NCBI GenBank assembly: GCA_027574665.1
Contig: CM050654.1
Location: forward strand, 42,351,722-42,415,721
Length of the DNA stretch: 64,000 nt
Direction: 5' to 3'
From: Rhynochetos jubatus
Taxonomy: Eukaryota; Chordata; Aves; Eurypygiformes; Rhynochetidae
Shown here: one piece after another, positions 1 through 12,171 of the stretch
How positions within the stretch are numbered: position 1 is the stretch's first letter
Layout: the number at the start of each line of letters is the position of its first letter
The notes under the pieces: model-generated
Seen by the model: the letters and a program-made list of their open reading frames with translations, nothing else
Database searches by the model: none
Told to the model about the DNA's origin: nothing
Translations under genes and position numbers: made by a program

Positions 1-3000
1 CAAGCAATAACGCAAATTTGCCTGCTAATTATTTAAATAGCAGATGGAGATAACCAGGGATGCAATGTCAGGTGAGGGAACAGGCTGAGCCTGCAGCATC
101 CCCAAAGGTAGTCCCAATTCTGCTCTTCTCACTGCTGGATGACCTTGCTCTTTGCTTTTGCAGCTACCCCTGATGAGATCGCACCTCTGCTTTGCGACAT
201 GCAGATCAAGGGAATTTTGAGGGTTTGGGGAATACAAGGTTTTAGTTCTCTGCAGTCACAGCCTCAGTGAGCTCTTTGGCAGGAGAGACTTTGCCGTGCT
301 GCTGTTGCCCACCCAAACACACCCCAGCATGAGCTGGGAGCGGTGTGCCTTGCCAGCAGTCCCCTCCCCGAGTGATACCCCACAGCAGCACATCGAGCAG
401 CACAGGGCACCACAGCCTGGAGACAGAATGAGCCTTTCAAGGCAGCTACATAAGAAGTGTTTTATGAACCCTGTGCAAGCACCGACCCCAAAGATTCACA
501 AAAGCGAACCCCATGTACTGCTGTTCTACGACCGCGTCGTGAGTGTGGGGTCTGCAAAACGCACGCGGGCTCGTCACAACGTGCCGCTAATGAATGCACG
601 GGCTGTGCCTACTGGAACTCGACTGCAGGTTGCTTGGATGCAGCATTAAATTTAAATATGATGGAAAACGATATTTGAGGAAAGTTAGGTCAGATTTTGT
701 GCTCTCCATCGATTTTAATCTGATTTCTCACTCTCAGACGTCAGGTTAACCAATTTCCAGTTTGCATGAGCCTGCTCGGCATTGCCCCGGCTACTGGGGC
801 AAAGCATCCCGCTGGAGCAGAGAAAATAAAGTAATACCCGAATGCTGTGAGGGGCTGGTCCTTCACTCCTGCGGAGGCATGACGGCAGCCGCGGGAGATG
901 CCATGAGCCGGGTTCTGCGCGCCCGAGCTGGAGTGCCGCTGCGTGCACAGAGCGGAACTGCACAGAAGCATCCTCCCAGAAATTCCCAGTGTGAAACCAG
1001 TATAAAACCAACACTGTTTCCAAATTGCTCTCTGGGAATACGTGTGCGGAGCGAAAATGAGAGCCCTGAAGCACAGAATTTCCATCTCTGAGCAGCTCAT
1101 GTGCTAGAGTGGCTACACTTCACCGGTTTCAGAATCTGAGCCTTCTAGAAAACGTTTCCATGCATAGAAAGCTCTCATTGCTCACTGGGGGAAGAAGAGT
1201 GTTTCGTAAACACCCCATACGTCTTCATGGTCAGAGCTTGTGAACAGTCAGACTTTGCTCTGTTCCTACCTACGCATATTTTTAGTACATTGGAAAAGTT
1301 CTCAGTGTCGCTTTAAACCTACATAGGAAATATTTTACTTTCCCAATACCAGACACCGAGTTGCATCTTGTTCCAGATGCCTTGTGTAATAAATGTAAAC
1401 ACCCCACTCCAACCAAACCTCAAAACCAGAAGGAAAGACCCACAAGGCATGGCCTTGTGATGGAAAATTGCACGGATGTTGGGCGTGCAGACCTAAATGT
1501 TCCTAAACAAAGCTATATGACCTGTACGCTGTCTCTGCTCTGGGAAAGCCCAGACTAATCATCCACATGATTTGCCACTTAATTGTCCAGATAAAGTCTA
1601 AAGCTCCAAAACACCACAGACTGTAAGTCCTACCCCAAAAGAGAAAAGGGAAAACAAAACAAGTGAAAAAACCCACTACCCAAATTTTCTTGAGAAATTA
1701 GCTCTACAGATACAGATGTGTTTTGGACAGTCCCATAAAAACTAAAATATAAATCCAAATATATGGAAAATGTCCACAAAAACAATACTAAACTAATGAT
1801 TTCCCAAAGTCAGGGTTTATCATTGTGATTAGAGCTCCCCTTAGTGGGTTACGATGGGGGGACACCCTGGAATCCCTCCCCATCAGCAGGTGAAGGACAG
1901 ACAGACAGACTCCCCAGGGAAGCTCTCGTGACTTGATGCAGAAACGGGGTGGTGGTCAGCAGCCGCTGCCCGCACGCTGCCCTCGCAGAGGGCACCTGAG
2001 GCTGTCCCAAAACTGGTGGACAGTGAAGCCAGAGCTGCTCTAAGATCCCCCGAGGGAGCTTCAGGGTCCTTGCCCTGCCTGGGGGTCCTTTTCAGAAAAG
2101 AGCTCTCAGCCACACAAAACACTCAAGAATGTGGTGTAAGGAAAACGTCTTTTGGGGTCAAACTGGGTATTACAAGTGCAACCGCCCAACACTGGGTGAA
2201 TAATTCAGTGGTTTCCAATGAACCCTCAAATGGGGTGAGGAACTCACCCTGGGTCTGCTTGGACTGCTTCTGCAATTTGTCGCTGCACATGTGAACAAAT
2301 TAATGCGCTTCCTAGAAGTAATAACCCCCAAACCATGATTCTTTCTATACAAAGAAGTGCAGAAAAAAAAATTTGGGCAGCAGAACCGAGATACTGGGCC
2401 ACGTGCTGATCCAGTGGGGTGACTCAGCCTAGGTCTCAGTGCGAGGGATAACAGAACAGCGGGGGTGTTCACGGAGGCATCCTGTGTCGCTGTATTATAG
2501 CTATTAGAAATGAGCAGTGAGGAAAAAAGGATTTTATGAATATCCCTCCTCTTCAGAGTCACAGAATAAGCTCGGGGCTGCTGACAGCACGGACAAAGCC
2601 AATACAACACGTTTGGCTGCATTTGCAGTCCAGAGAAGCTGGCTCCAGGGAGATTCAGGGTGGTGGAGACCGTTGGCCATGCCTGGCTGGGGGCACGGCT
2701 GCCCCCAGTGCCCCATCTGCTCCCTCAGTGCCGTGTCCCCTCAAGGTCCAACGCAGCTTATCTGCATTTAACACAAGACCCTACTGATTTAAAACCCTTT
2801 GTACTTCCTAATAGGCAGCCCCCTGCGGGCCCTCGTTCCGGGGCTTGCTTTGTCCTACGGCTCCTGGGAATCAGTTTCCGCAGATGCCTCATGCTTTAAA
2901 GTCAACTTCTGCCATCTGTGATGTCCCAGCTCTCCTTCTGAAGACAACACTATTTCCCCATCCCACCTGCGCATCCGAATTCTGCGGCCAGTCCCACTGC

Positions 3001-3110
3001 TGGACTGATGGTTTCAGCTGCAGTTTGGCACTTGCCTTAAAAGTTCAACTGGAAACTCATCGCCCCTCCCCATGCCCGTGGAAGTAGTTTAGGGAGCAGT
3101 TTCTGGGACA
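1..3110. other. unique non-coding DNA, no gene seen
   Basis: Open frames here are at most about 150 codons, overlap on both strands and show no recognisable family. A short (GACA)n run lies at 1897-1910. The texture is ordinary vertebrate intergenic or intronic DNA. I see no CR1 copy, RNA gene or convincing exon. Confidence 0.7.
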
Positions 3111-3330
3111 CCTTTTTTAATTCCGTCAGCAAGTTTCTTTGTTTTAAATTAGCGAACGATGCCGTGAAAAAGAGCCGGCAGAATTAAAAGGATAAAGGAG
3201 AGAAATTAATTAAGGTCTGCCGGCAGTAACGAGAAATATCTATGTTAATAATAAATGTAAAGCCCAATAAACGTAAGGATGTAACTGCACCCATTGTGCT
3301 GAAGTGGGTTTATTTTAATCTCCCTAATAG
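3111..3330. promoter_or_regulatory. conserved-element-like AT-rich block with an 8-bp inverted repeat
   Basis: The block is AT-rich and holds a TTAATTAA core near 3207-3214. It is bracketed by the arms GCCGGCAG (3174-3181) and CTGCCGGC (3217-3224), an exact inverted repeat with 35 bases between. CpG-bearing words such as AGCGAACGATGCCG survive beside it. CpG retention next to homeodomain-type cores is common in conserved non-coding elements. No alignment was possible, so a regulatory role is inferred. Confidence 0.3.
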
Positions 3331-3958
3331 GTCATTTCATGCCTGCTTTACCACAGCCAGCCTCCCCTCCTGCCTCCCCTCGGTCAGGGCACACTGTCCT
3401 CTTGAAAATGGCTCTTCTTGTGCCTCACCTCTATGTATTATTATTAAAATTAAATATTTTGTTTCCCTTCCTGGCAGGAGCACGGAACCAGCACAGCCCT
3501 TCACATTGCCCACCGTGCAAACCAGTGCCAGGGTTAGACCCCACTGTGGGCAGATAAACCCGCTGCCCTGGGCAGCTCGGGAGGGGGTGGGGAGAGGAGA
3601 CCAGCAGTGTGGAGGAGTGGACAAAGCAATGATGAAATGATGAGGAGCTCAGATGAAAGGAACAGAGCCAGGACCAGGAACCACCTACACAGAGGGGCCC
3701 AAAGCCTAGAGGATGGGACCTGGCAGCACCTCAGCGTCCAAGCATAGCAAGACGCAGCCTGAGCATCCTCCAGCTTGGCCAAGAGCAGGAAGGGTAACAT
3801 CGGGAGAGGATGGGTGTCCTGACTCCAACAATCCCTTGCACTAAGCACCACACCAGACCTTCTGCATCACTTCTACCTCCACGCAGGTGGCTGAGGAGGA
3901 GCCTGAACCAGCGGTTCTCACTGAGCCCCCTCCGTGGCCAAGCTGGGCCCCACCCAAA
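3331..3958. other. unique non-coding DNA
   Basis: Mixed-composition sequence leading into a CR1 copy. Overlapping open frames of about 70-130 codons occur on both strands, which points to few stops rather than coding. Nothing else was recognised. Confidence 0.65.
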
Positions 3959-4124
3959 GTTGCCCAGGGAAGCTGTGGGTGCCCCATCCCTGGGAGTGTC
4001 CAAGGCCAGGCTGGATGAGGCTGGGAGCAACCTGGGCTATGGAAGGTGTCCCTGCCCAGGGCAGGGGGTGGGACCTAGATGGTCTTTGACATCCCTGCCA
4101 ACCCAAACCAGTCTGTGATTCTAG
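3959..4124 (+). mobile_element. CR1 LINE, 3'-end fragment
   Basis: This is the 3' tail of a CR1 retrotransposon, severely 5'-truncated. It opens at TTGCCCAGGGAAGCTGTGGG, runs through GCCAGGCTGGATGAGGCTGG and GGGCTATGGAAGGTGTCCCT, and ends in the tail CCAACCCAAACCAGTCTGTG with GATTCT. It contains only the end of ORF2 and the 3' UTR and cannot move by itself. Several substitutions from the other copies in this window mark it as an old, fixed insertion. Confidence 0.93.
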
Positions 4125-4358
4125 CACGACACGGAGATTTTATGGAAATATATCAACCTTTCTGCCTTAACTGGGCCGCCTTCTGCACCCAGAAAACGGC
4201 AGAAAGAAGATAAAGAAAATTACCATTCAGAAAAAAAAGAGTAATCATCTGTTCATGAGTGTCAAAAATACTTGTAAAACAAATTATCGAGATTTTTCTG
4301 GGTTTGGGGGTGTTTTTTCTCCCTACCTTTTCTTCATCTTTTCTCATGGAATTTTCTT

Positions 4359-4438
4359 TAAAAAACCAACAAACAAACAAAACCAACCAACAACAAAGCA
4401 AAACAAACAAACAAAAACCCCCAACCCTACAAAAACCA
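4359..4438 (+). repeat. A-rich low-complexity tract (CAAA/AACC type)
   Basis: About 80 bases made almost wholly of A and C, in CAAA, AACC and ACAAA steps. It is simple low-complexity DNA. It is not preceded by a recognisable retrotransposon body, so I do not read it as a poly(A) tail. Confidence 0.85.
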
Positions 4439-5790
4439 TCTAGGAAGAAGCCAGAGACAGCTGGTTACAGTTGGAGTCAATCCATTTTTTTCCTAATTCT
4501 GTATTACTTGTACCACAATTTAAACTGCTTATTGTTGCTGTATCCCCAAGGCCCTTTCCCCCAAGGCTCTTGAAAATTCTCCATCAGGTTGGTAAATAAT
4601 ACTAAAAGTTTGAGAGACAATGAATGTGAAGATTATCAAATTACAGTAACATAAAATATTTTCTTCTGCTAACAAATATTTAAATTTGTTTTAAATATAC
4701 TATTTCCATGAACCTGCCATTTGAGCTAATTACTTTACTGTAAATGCACCTCTTAAATAATTGCTAAACCTCAAGAAATGCTTTCAATAATTGACTGAGT
4801 TTTCATAAGGAAAAATGGTGTTATTAAATCCAAATTAAATGCACATTTGAGACACTTAACTTAGAGTGCTAACATAGCAAGCATTTTCATACTGTATAAG
4901 AAATAACTTTGGAAATTAATGGCAGGAAGCAGTCACCGAGTCATCTACAATCATCCCTTTCCCTGCCTTTTTTACAACTTCCACATTTATTAGAACATTT
5001 TCAATGAATGTACCAAAGCTTAGTAAGCAATTTCAAGCCTAAGGTGCACAGCATCCACACTTTCCACAGCAGGGATTTCGTAAACCCAAACCAGCTGGTC
5101 AGATTAGTAACATCTGTGCTAGTTATTGTTTGAGGGGTTTATTCCATCAAGAATTAGGCATAAATTTGAGCAGCTGAGGGCACGCACATCCCGCCAAGGA
5201 AAGGCTGCTTGTTTTCCAGGAGGACTGGAGAGCCGCAGACCTGTCCCTTCTGGACTGGGGTGGTTTCCATGGGCAGAGGCGCCAGCAGCCACCAGTCTCA
5301 CCCAAGCCTGGGTAAGCACTGGGGCAAGTCCTGTGTTTTGACCCTGCCTGTTCCTCCAGTTTCTTAGAGGATCACAATTTAAAGTTTTCCTAAAGTAGTA
5401 ACTCGGATCACCTGAAGCAGAACACCAATTTTCTCTCTCCAGATCTACTTGGGCATCCCATATTTCTCATACCCTGACATGCAATGTTAATCTTACCTAA
5501 GTCTTCTTTTACACATCCCTATTCCCTTCGTTGCCCTTGGCCTTTCAAGCACACAGCATTTTACTTCAAAGAGGTGTTAACCCTTTCAGGAAGAGCAGTA
5601 AGATACGAGCCTGAGCAGATAGCATCAAAAACAATCTCAGTGTTTTCCAGATCGGGCTTAATAAAAGGTCTGTGTGCTATCAGTCGATTTGATTCCACAA
5701 AGAAATATGGACGTTAGCACTAGAGGGAGGTATTTCCCCATGTACCTTTGATTCAGAGCTGCTGAAAAACAGCACAATCTAGCAGCAAAG
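4439..5790. other. non-coding DNA with an AT-rich conserved-looking block at about 4600-4920
   Basis: Positions 4600-4920 are strongly AT-rich with many ATTA/TAAT cores (for example GAGCTAATTACTTTACTG near 4722-4740) and no open frame. The remainder is mixed. No exon, RNA gene or mobile element was recognised. Confidence 0.55.
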
Positions 5791-6000
5791 GGTATCTGTA
5801 ATATCAAACTACGTTAATCAACTGCAATTAATAAGAGTGAGCTGCAACTCATCGTAATCAGCTCCCATCAGTTGCAAGTGATAAAGATATTACCAAGCAA
5901 CAGATAATGAACTGATATTTAAACTGAATTACATTATTTAACGTATAGAAAGTTTCAGAGTGTCTTAGAGCAGATTGTTTACATGTTTATTCCAATGAGC
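5791..6000. promoter_or_regulatory. TAAT-rich conserved-element-like block
   Basis: Within about 200 bases there are several homeodomain-type cores (GTTAATCAAC, GCAATTAATAAG, CGTAATCAG, GAATTACATTATTTAACG), evenly spaced and without low-complexity slippage. This is the texture of vertebrate conserved non-coding elements. Function is inferred only. Confidence 0.3.
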
Positions 6001-6480
6001 CAAAGAACTTAGAGCAAGATCCAGGCCGTGGCATATACCAGCACTGATTGACCAGATGGGGCTCAACTGTCCTAATTGTGCGCAGTAGCAGCACCCAGCT
6101 CCGTTTTGCAGAAGACATATCGGGATTTAGAAGTTGCAGTGATTTGCTAAACACGCTAATTACATCGCTACAATGTGGCGGTAACGACTTGCGCAGCCTC
6201 TGCCAACGCTCGGTGCCTGTGCATTGCTGACATAGACGAGAAGGGCTTTTTAATGCCTCTCTTCAAAGTCTGGAAGAAGCTCTTCCTAAAAATCTGTAAC
6301 CTTAAAGGGGGGTAAAAAAAGTCCATCAGCTTGTTCCCGTGCCTACCCGAGTCTGGCACACAGCTTTCTCGCAGCTTGCCGTTTCAGAAAACGCCCATAA
6401 ACTCGAGAGGAGGGAAAAAAAAAATAAAAAGGGAGAAAAAGTTTATATGGACTAATTACAGCAATTTGCAGTCAGCCAGA
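6001..6480. other. non-coding DNA, conserved-looking toward its right end
   Basis: No gene is recognised. The last 60 bases (TATGGACTAATTACAGC and following) look like the left half of a conserved block that stops abruptly at the GC-rich patch starting near 6481. Confidence 0.5.
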
Positions 6481-6720
6481 AGAGGGTGATGAGCTGGTGG
6501 AGGCCGGAGGAGGGGGCGGCCGGCTGGCGGTGAGGGATGCGCTGGGACCCCGCGGCCCCATCCTGCGGCCCCATCCCGCATCCCCATCCGCATCCCTGCC
6601 GGAGCAGAACCTTCCGCGGGCGGTTGCTAGATGGAGCTGCAGCCCCAGGAATGCGACCGGCGGGGGCTGCAGGGCACCGTTCGTCGTGTCATCCCCCCCC
6701 CCCCCCGGCCCCAAGCTGTC
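6481..6720. other. short GC-rich, CpG-rich patch with a C14 run
   Basis: About 240 bases of very high GC with many CpG dinucleotides. It includes short CATCCC/CATCCG repeats (about 6557-6600) and a run of 14 C at 6693-6706. It is flanked on both sides by AT-rich, conserved-looking sequence. It could be a small CpG island or a GC-biased insertion. Its open frames overlap on both strands and look non-coding. No TATA box or exon was recognised beside it. Confidence 0.5.
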
Positions 6721-7540
6721 CTTCAGGATTGTTTTTATGAAAATAAATGGAGGCAATGAAGAAATATCATTATAGGGCAAAAGCACTGGATGCTATGAAA
6801 AGTTAAATAACACTTTTTCTTCGATGCCTGCGCACCGCTTGACAAGAGACAGGTTCTGTCTTGTGCAACACCCAGTCAAATACCACCGACCTCAAGCCCA
6901 GGCCCCTCTGGACCCACAGTGGGAACGGGGGCACAAAGCAGAGGCTGAACCTTGGGGACCACGAGCCGTTGGGAGCATAGCTGGCCATAAACCCACTAAC
7001 GTGACCACTGAAGTACCCTGAGAAGTGGTTCAACCAGATGTGAAAACGTGGTGGGGAATAAGGAGCCAGCACCTGATGAAATCCCAGCAGGAGATGGTCC
7101 ATGAAGATTCCTGCTGACTCCAGGAGGAATGAAGAAGTCTGGCCAGGAAGGCTGGGGTGGAGAGGCTGTGGAGGTAACACCAAACGTGAAGGGTCCGGTG
7201 GATGAAGGAAGCAAAGGGATGCTGGGAAGCACGCTCAAGGTGACAAGGAGACAGCTACGCAGAGCAGCAGATACCCTGGATGAAGGTAGTGCTAGGTGGG
7301 AGATGCTGCCCGCTCCGGCAGCCGTTCCCGCAGCCACGCTCACCAGCACCCACCCTAACTCTGGGGGATATTGGGAATGTGGACCCAGTGTCGGTAACCA
7401 CTCAGCTTGCAAACGAAGCAATTAAAGATCGGACTCTCCGAGCATCGTGCAGGCACAATTCCCTGGAGCCGTGGGCTGCAGCCTGTGACAATAGCGTGGT
7501 GCCACCTTACTAACCTGTGACACCAGACAGGCCCATCGAT
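6721..7540. other. non-coding DNA
   Basis: The first roughly 110 bases (AATAAATGGAGGCAATGAAG and on) are AT-rich and look conserved. The remainder is GC-moderate unique sequence with overlapping open frames on both strands. No gene was recognised. A short 12-bp palindrome GATCGGCCGATC lies at 7538-7549. Confidence 0.55.
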
Positions 7541-7770
7541 CGGCCGATCTCCAATACAAATAGCGTGAGAGGGGGGAGAAAAACTAAGGCTCTAAAAATA
7601 TGCAGATACCAGTAAATTAATAATGACACATGGCTGCGGCAGGGCGAGAACTGACAAAGAAGAAATGTAAGTGCTGCTCATTGATCATTAATATTAATTT
7701 ATTAATAAAATGTCTTTAGATCAAACATATTACATGCTACTGTATCTATCTATTTCTGGTTTTCCACCAA
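7541..7770. promoter_or_regulatory. AT-rich conserved-element-like block
   Basis: A dense run of ATTA cores (CATTGATCATTAATATTAAT near 7679-7698) follows TATGCAGATACC-type words and precedes TAGATCAAACATATTACATG. No open frame and no simple repeat explains it. It is a candidate conserved regulatory element by texture only. Confidence 0.3.
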
Positions 7771-10700
7771 GTTGCTAGTGGGTGTTCTGCCCATCTCAGC
7801 CACAGTTTGGGTCAGGTTTGGTAAGGACCTAACCTCCGAGGGGATGTATCCACCGTGTACAACGGTTACTTTTACTGGCCTGGTGCCTACAATCCTAGCA
7901 CTGTGTTCAATGTGTCTTTGCTTTCTTCATCCATTCAAGCTCATTCACTCAAACGCCAAACTGAATCAAAATTATGTTTCTTGTAAACGGTTACGTATTT
8001 CCCAGGAAATCGCATCCTGGATCCACCCTGCTGACCGTCGGCTCAAGTGACGACAACGGGCTTGTGCTAAAGGCAGCAGATGAATAAACATTGCTGGCCT
8101 GGGGTTCGTCAGGGGACAGACTCGCACCTACCTGGCTACACATTCGTGATCCACAGGCAGCTGAATCGCATTTGGCAAGAGGGAAGACCTGTTAGCCTTT
8201 GTCAACCTTCTCAGGGTTCGTTAATAGTAGGAATTAACAAAAAAATCTTGGGGAAGTAAAGGTTCTGGTTTGTGAAACAGCTGCAGAATTGAACCAAGTC
8301 CAAACCTGGAGGAAAGATTGATGCTCACATAAACAATTACAGCTGTAGCTTAAGTGTTCCGTGATAAGCGATGGTACATATCAGCCTTTCGCTTGCTGTT
8401 TCTGTAATAAAGTTGTTATAGCTACATTAATTAATCTAAGGGCACTTCTAAGCATCGTTTTATCCATCCACCTCTCTGAGGAAGCAGTACCTCTGGAGTT
8501 CTTAATAAAATAATAAATAATAGCAATATAAACTTTTCGACTGTTTCCAGCTCCTCCAGGACAGCTAAAAGAAGTCACCGCAGCCCCCACAAACCGGCTG
8601 CGTCCTCGCCCTGACCTCGGGATAGATTAATAGAGCCCATGATTTATTCCTTCCAAGAATATTCTTTTAAATAACGCTGCCAGGCACTCAGCTGGTGCCG
8701 CTTTGCTGAAGAGCGCGCCGGAGAAGGTTTTGATGCATTCGTGTCGCTTCTGTAAAGATGATTTGCACGATGTTCGCTGACAGAGCTCATCGGCAGCGCG
8801 TGGGCACACGCGAGTGGCAGAAGCTGGACGGGTCTTGTGAACTGTTAGTATTTATAGGACTAATCAGGACTTTTTAATTTATTTTGGTATTAAATAGAAT
8901 ATTTTTCCAACAGAAAAATGCCATCTGGGTGAAATCAGAACACCTTGTAGGGCCCTGCCCGGGCAGAATTCCCAGGAACCCCCCTGAGCCACCCTGCTCT
9001 GCCCCCAGCATCACCCCGCGCATCTGTGGCTGCAGCCACATTTCCCATATCCCTCACGTGGGGCCGGGGTGGCACCCAAAATGCCCAGCTGGGTAGAACC
9101 GGGCCTCGCAAGAAGGCCCCAGCACCAAAAAAAAAAACCCAAATAACTTCCCTTGTTTGTTCCATGTGGAAAAGTGTTTGGATGTAAAAGCCTTCCTGAG
9201 GTGAATGACATATTTCAGCCTTGCCGGAATGATTGCTTGAGATACTACAGATTTAGGAACAAACAAACCCAAAAAACCCCCCACACCATCAAGAACCACC
9301 AAAGCCAATGCTATTTGTTCACATTTTCGAGACACAGCAATCTCATAACTTCTTTCCAAAGAAATGAGTGAAAACTTGGGTTTCCAATCACAGCCACACA
9401 CTGGAAGCTCAGCCACAGCCCAGTTCCCAAAAATCTGACCCAGAGTAAGGAGGTGGCTTGTGCCACCCGCGGTACCAAAAGAGGTACCAAGGGTACGTCT
9501 GCGTTAGATGAGAGGCTATACTAGGTCACCATCATTAAACAGGCTTAGCTATAGGCTGTTATTATTTAAAAAATCATTAATAAATGCAATGGGTAAGTCC
9601 CTGGGTTGTGGGCATGCACTGCTGGCTCCTGCTCCTCCCTGCCCTCTTGCTGGCACCTGTGGAAGATTTTTTTCTTTAATTTCCATGGCAAATGCCAGGC
9701 AGGATTTGCAGGACTCACTTTCAATACAACGTGTCTCCAGACTGCATCCTGCGCGAGCATCACTGGCAGCAGCTCGGTGCCGGCCCAGGAGGGGTGCAAC
9801 CCTGCTCCCCAGTGCCTGCAGCACCCTGAACGGGAACACACCGAGCAGTGTTGAGGGCAGAGGTAGGTGCTGAGCAATCCCCACAGCAGCAGATTAGTGC
9901 TGGGGAGCGGCTGTGCTCTGTCGGGGTGCACACTGAAACCACTCACCGATGGTAACACCTCCATCCACCGCACTAACCGCGGGCAAAGCCTAGAGTTCAA
10001 AAATGTAACCAGTGGCTGCTTGCTTTTGCCCAAATTCTCCTGTATTTAAGATAAGGATCCTGTCATGCTTTAACAAGCATCATATTTTATCCTCCGGAAT
10101 AACAAGGGTGATGCACTAATGTCTCCGCTGCTGTCCCTGGCAGTTCTGGGTACCCACCGTCCAGGCTCATTTCGGACACCCCCCGTTGATGCTCTTACAG
10201 AAGGAGCTGACCCCTGAGGGGGTGCAAAGGGGTGGGTATTAAGGGTCCTCCTTGCTGGAGGGGCCAGAATCTTCTCCATCTCCAAAGGGATGTCATCTGG
10301 GACTTGTTTTCCAGCTCTGAATCCTGGATGCTTTCTCTTATAGATATAGTACGACGATAGCAAATGACAAATAAACGGGGGGTGGGGGTGTGGGATCAGA
10401 AAACTTAAACATTTTTAAAAGCAATTAAAAATATAAACAAAAGAAAGTTGTGCTCCCCTGTGCAGCTCCTGGGCTCCTTGGCAGTTAGGTCTGCCGGCCT
10501 TCTCCTTATTCCCGATGCTAATTCCTCCCTTCCAGTCCCCAATAAATCTTCTGACAAACATCAGTGGTGCTGACATGCGAGTGCCGCACACGCAGGGAAA
10601 AGTAAGAGCGTCCACCCAAATTACTCTTAAGACATTGTTTTGCCTCCTTTTGAGGCTCCTAATTCGAAAGAATTCCTTCGGGGACCCGCTGACCCATGAA

Positions 10701-11400
10701 GGCATAACATTTCAATGTGAACTGTTAATATATGCTCCTTCCCAGTGGGAGCCTCATCCCAAAAACCCAGCTCTTTGCAAAGTTTTTGGTGGGTTGTTTC
10801 CCAGCTCAAAGTGCAGCCGGGGCTGGTCAGAGCACAGACGCCGCCCTGTTCGGGGAGCACCAGGGGAGACAGCACAGCACGGGGCACAGGCGGGCGAGTG
10901 TCCTCTTGGGGCTCCTGGCCGGGTGGGGGTCCCAGGTCCCCTAGCGCTAGATGGCATTGTCAGACCAGCCCGCTGCCCAGACCCAAATTAGTAGACAATT
11001 ATCCCTCTTCCACTCCTCCTTTTATGTGATGAAACCGGTTACTTATAGCCTGCAGGATAAATTCTATAGGGTGCCTGACTCAGTCAGGGCTGTTTCTTCA
11101 CAGGCTCTCTCTTCCCAGCTTTCACCTCAATCTGTCATACAGATTTGACACTGCATCGTTCCAACAGTGCTCAGAAATGACATGTATATAATGTGGAATA
11201 TTGTGCACATTTACAGCCAGGATTTTTTTTCCCCTTAAAACATTGCTTGCTATATTCTGGCAGTCGTTGTTCTGGAAATAAAATAAAAGGAAAAAAAAAA
11301 AAGAGAGAAAGCAGGGGGTGCTTTTCTTTCCATGTATCAGTGACCATCTTAAAGGAAAACTTGTATTTAGATGCTAATGTCACGCAGGACAAAGTGCATT
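7771..11400. other. unique non-coding DNA
   Basis: No gene is seen. Small A runs occur (9127-9137, and 11281-11311 A/G rich). Positions 8380-8900 are AT-rich and may hold a conserved element. Open frames up to about 155 codons (9566-10033, minus; 10515-10991, plus) overlap others on the opposite strand and resemble nothing known to me. Confidence 0.6.
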
Positions 11401-12118
11401 TGATTTTTAGCAGAGGCTGTTAGTGCTTACGATTGTCCGGCAGTTCCACGCTAATTAAAGAGAAGACGAGGCAGCGCAACAGCACACGCTCGGAGCAGGG
11501 TATTTTTATGATTCTGTTCCATTAACGCTCCATATTATAAATCAAATTAACTGACATTTCTATTTAAAAAAAAAAAATAATAAAATGAGCCCTTTTAAAA
11601 GAGCAACAAGACCCCTTTGGTAAGTCTTGAGAACCCTTTTCCTCGAGTGGATTAAACACGGAATGGCAGCTTTGTTTTCTGGTGCTGCCTCTATAACCAT
11701 CCTTTTTTTGCCCTATAATGATAATCAGGGACTAAGTTCAATTATTTCATTCAAGAAAACAAAACAAAAAGTCACAATTACGTTTGAATGGCTTCACAAT
11801 TGTGTTTCAACCGGGGGCAAAACGTCGCTCTAATTCGACGGCTGGTTCCAAGCTGAATTTCAGCGGTATCGACAGCAATGCCTCCTTCCGCGCCGCGTAC
11901 ATATGGCAAACACACAAATATGTGTACACACACGCCTGGGATGTATAGAAACACGCACAGGTGGCAGCAGGACCGACAATAACTGCAAATCCCTCCGAAC
12001 CACATCCCCTGTGTTCGCAGGGATTTTTTGAAAGCAAGTTGCTTTGGCACCCAGGGAGCAGCGCAGCCCCGGTGCCCGTCTCCTGCTTTTCCTCAGGCTG
12101 CTGATTTATTGGGGGCTG
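11401..12118. other. AT-rich, conserved-looking non-coding block
   Basis: AT-rich sequence with words such as CATATTATAAATCAAATTAA and CCCTATAATGATAATCAGGG. CpG-bearing words are retained (AACGTCGCTCTAATTCGACG at about 11821-11840). No gene or repeat was recognised apart from an A12-type run near 11566-11578. Confidence 0.4.
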
Positions 12119-12171
12119 CTTTTTCTTTTTCCTCCCTCCCCCCCCCCCCCTTAATATCTTTTGTGTTGCAG
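12119..12171 (+). repeat. polypyrimidine tract ending in a splice-acceptor-like TTGCAG
   Basis: A C/T-only stretch including a C13 run (12138-12150) is followed by TTAATATCTTTTGTGTTGCAG. Formally this makes a strong 3' splice site. No donor-bounded exon with a recognisable protein follows, so it is most likely a chance slippage tract. Confidence 0.5.
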
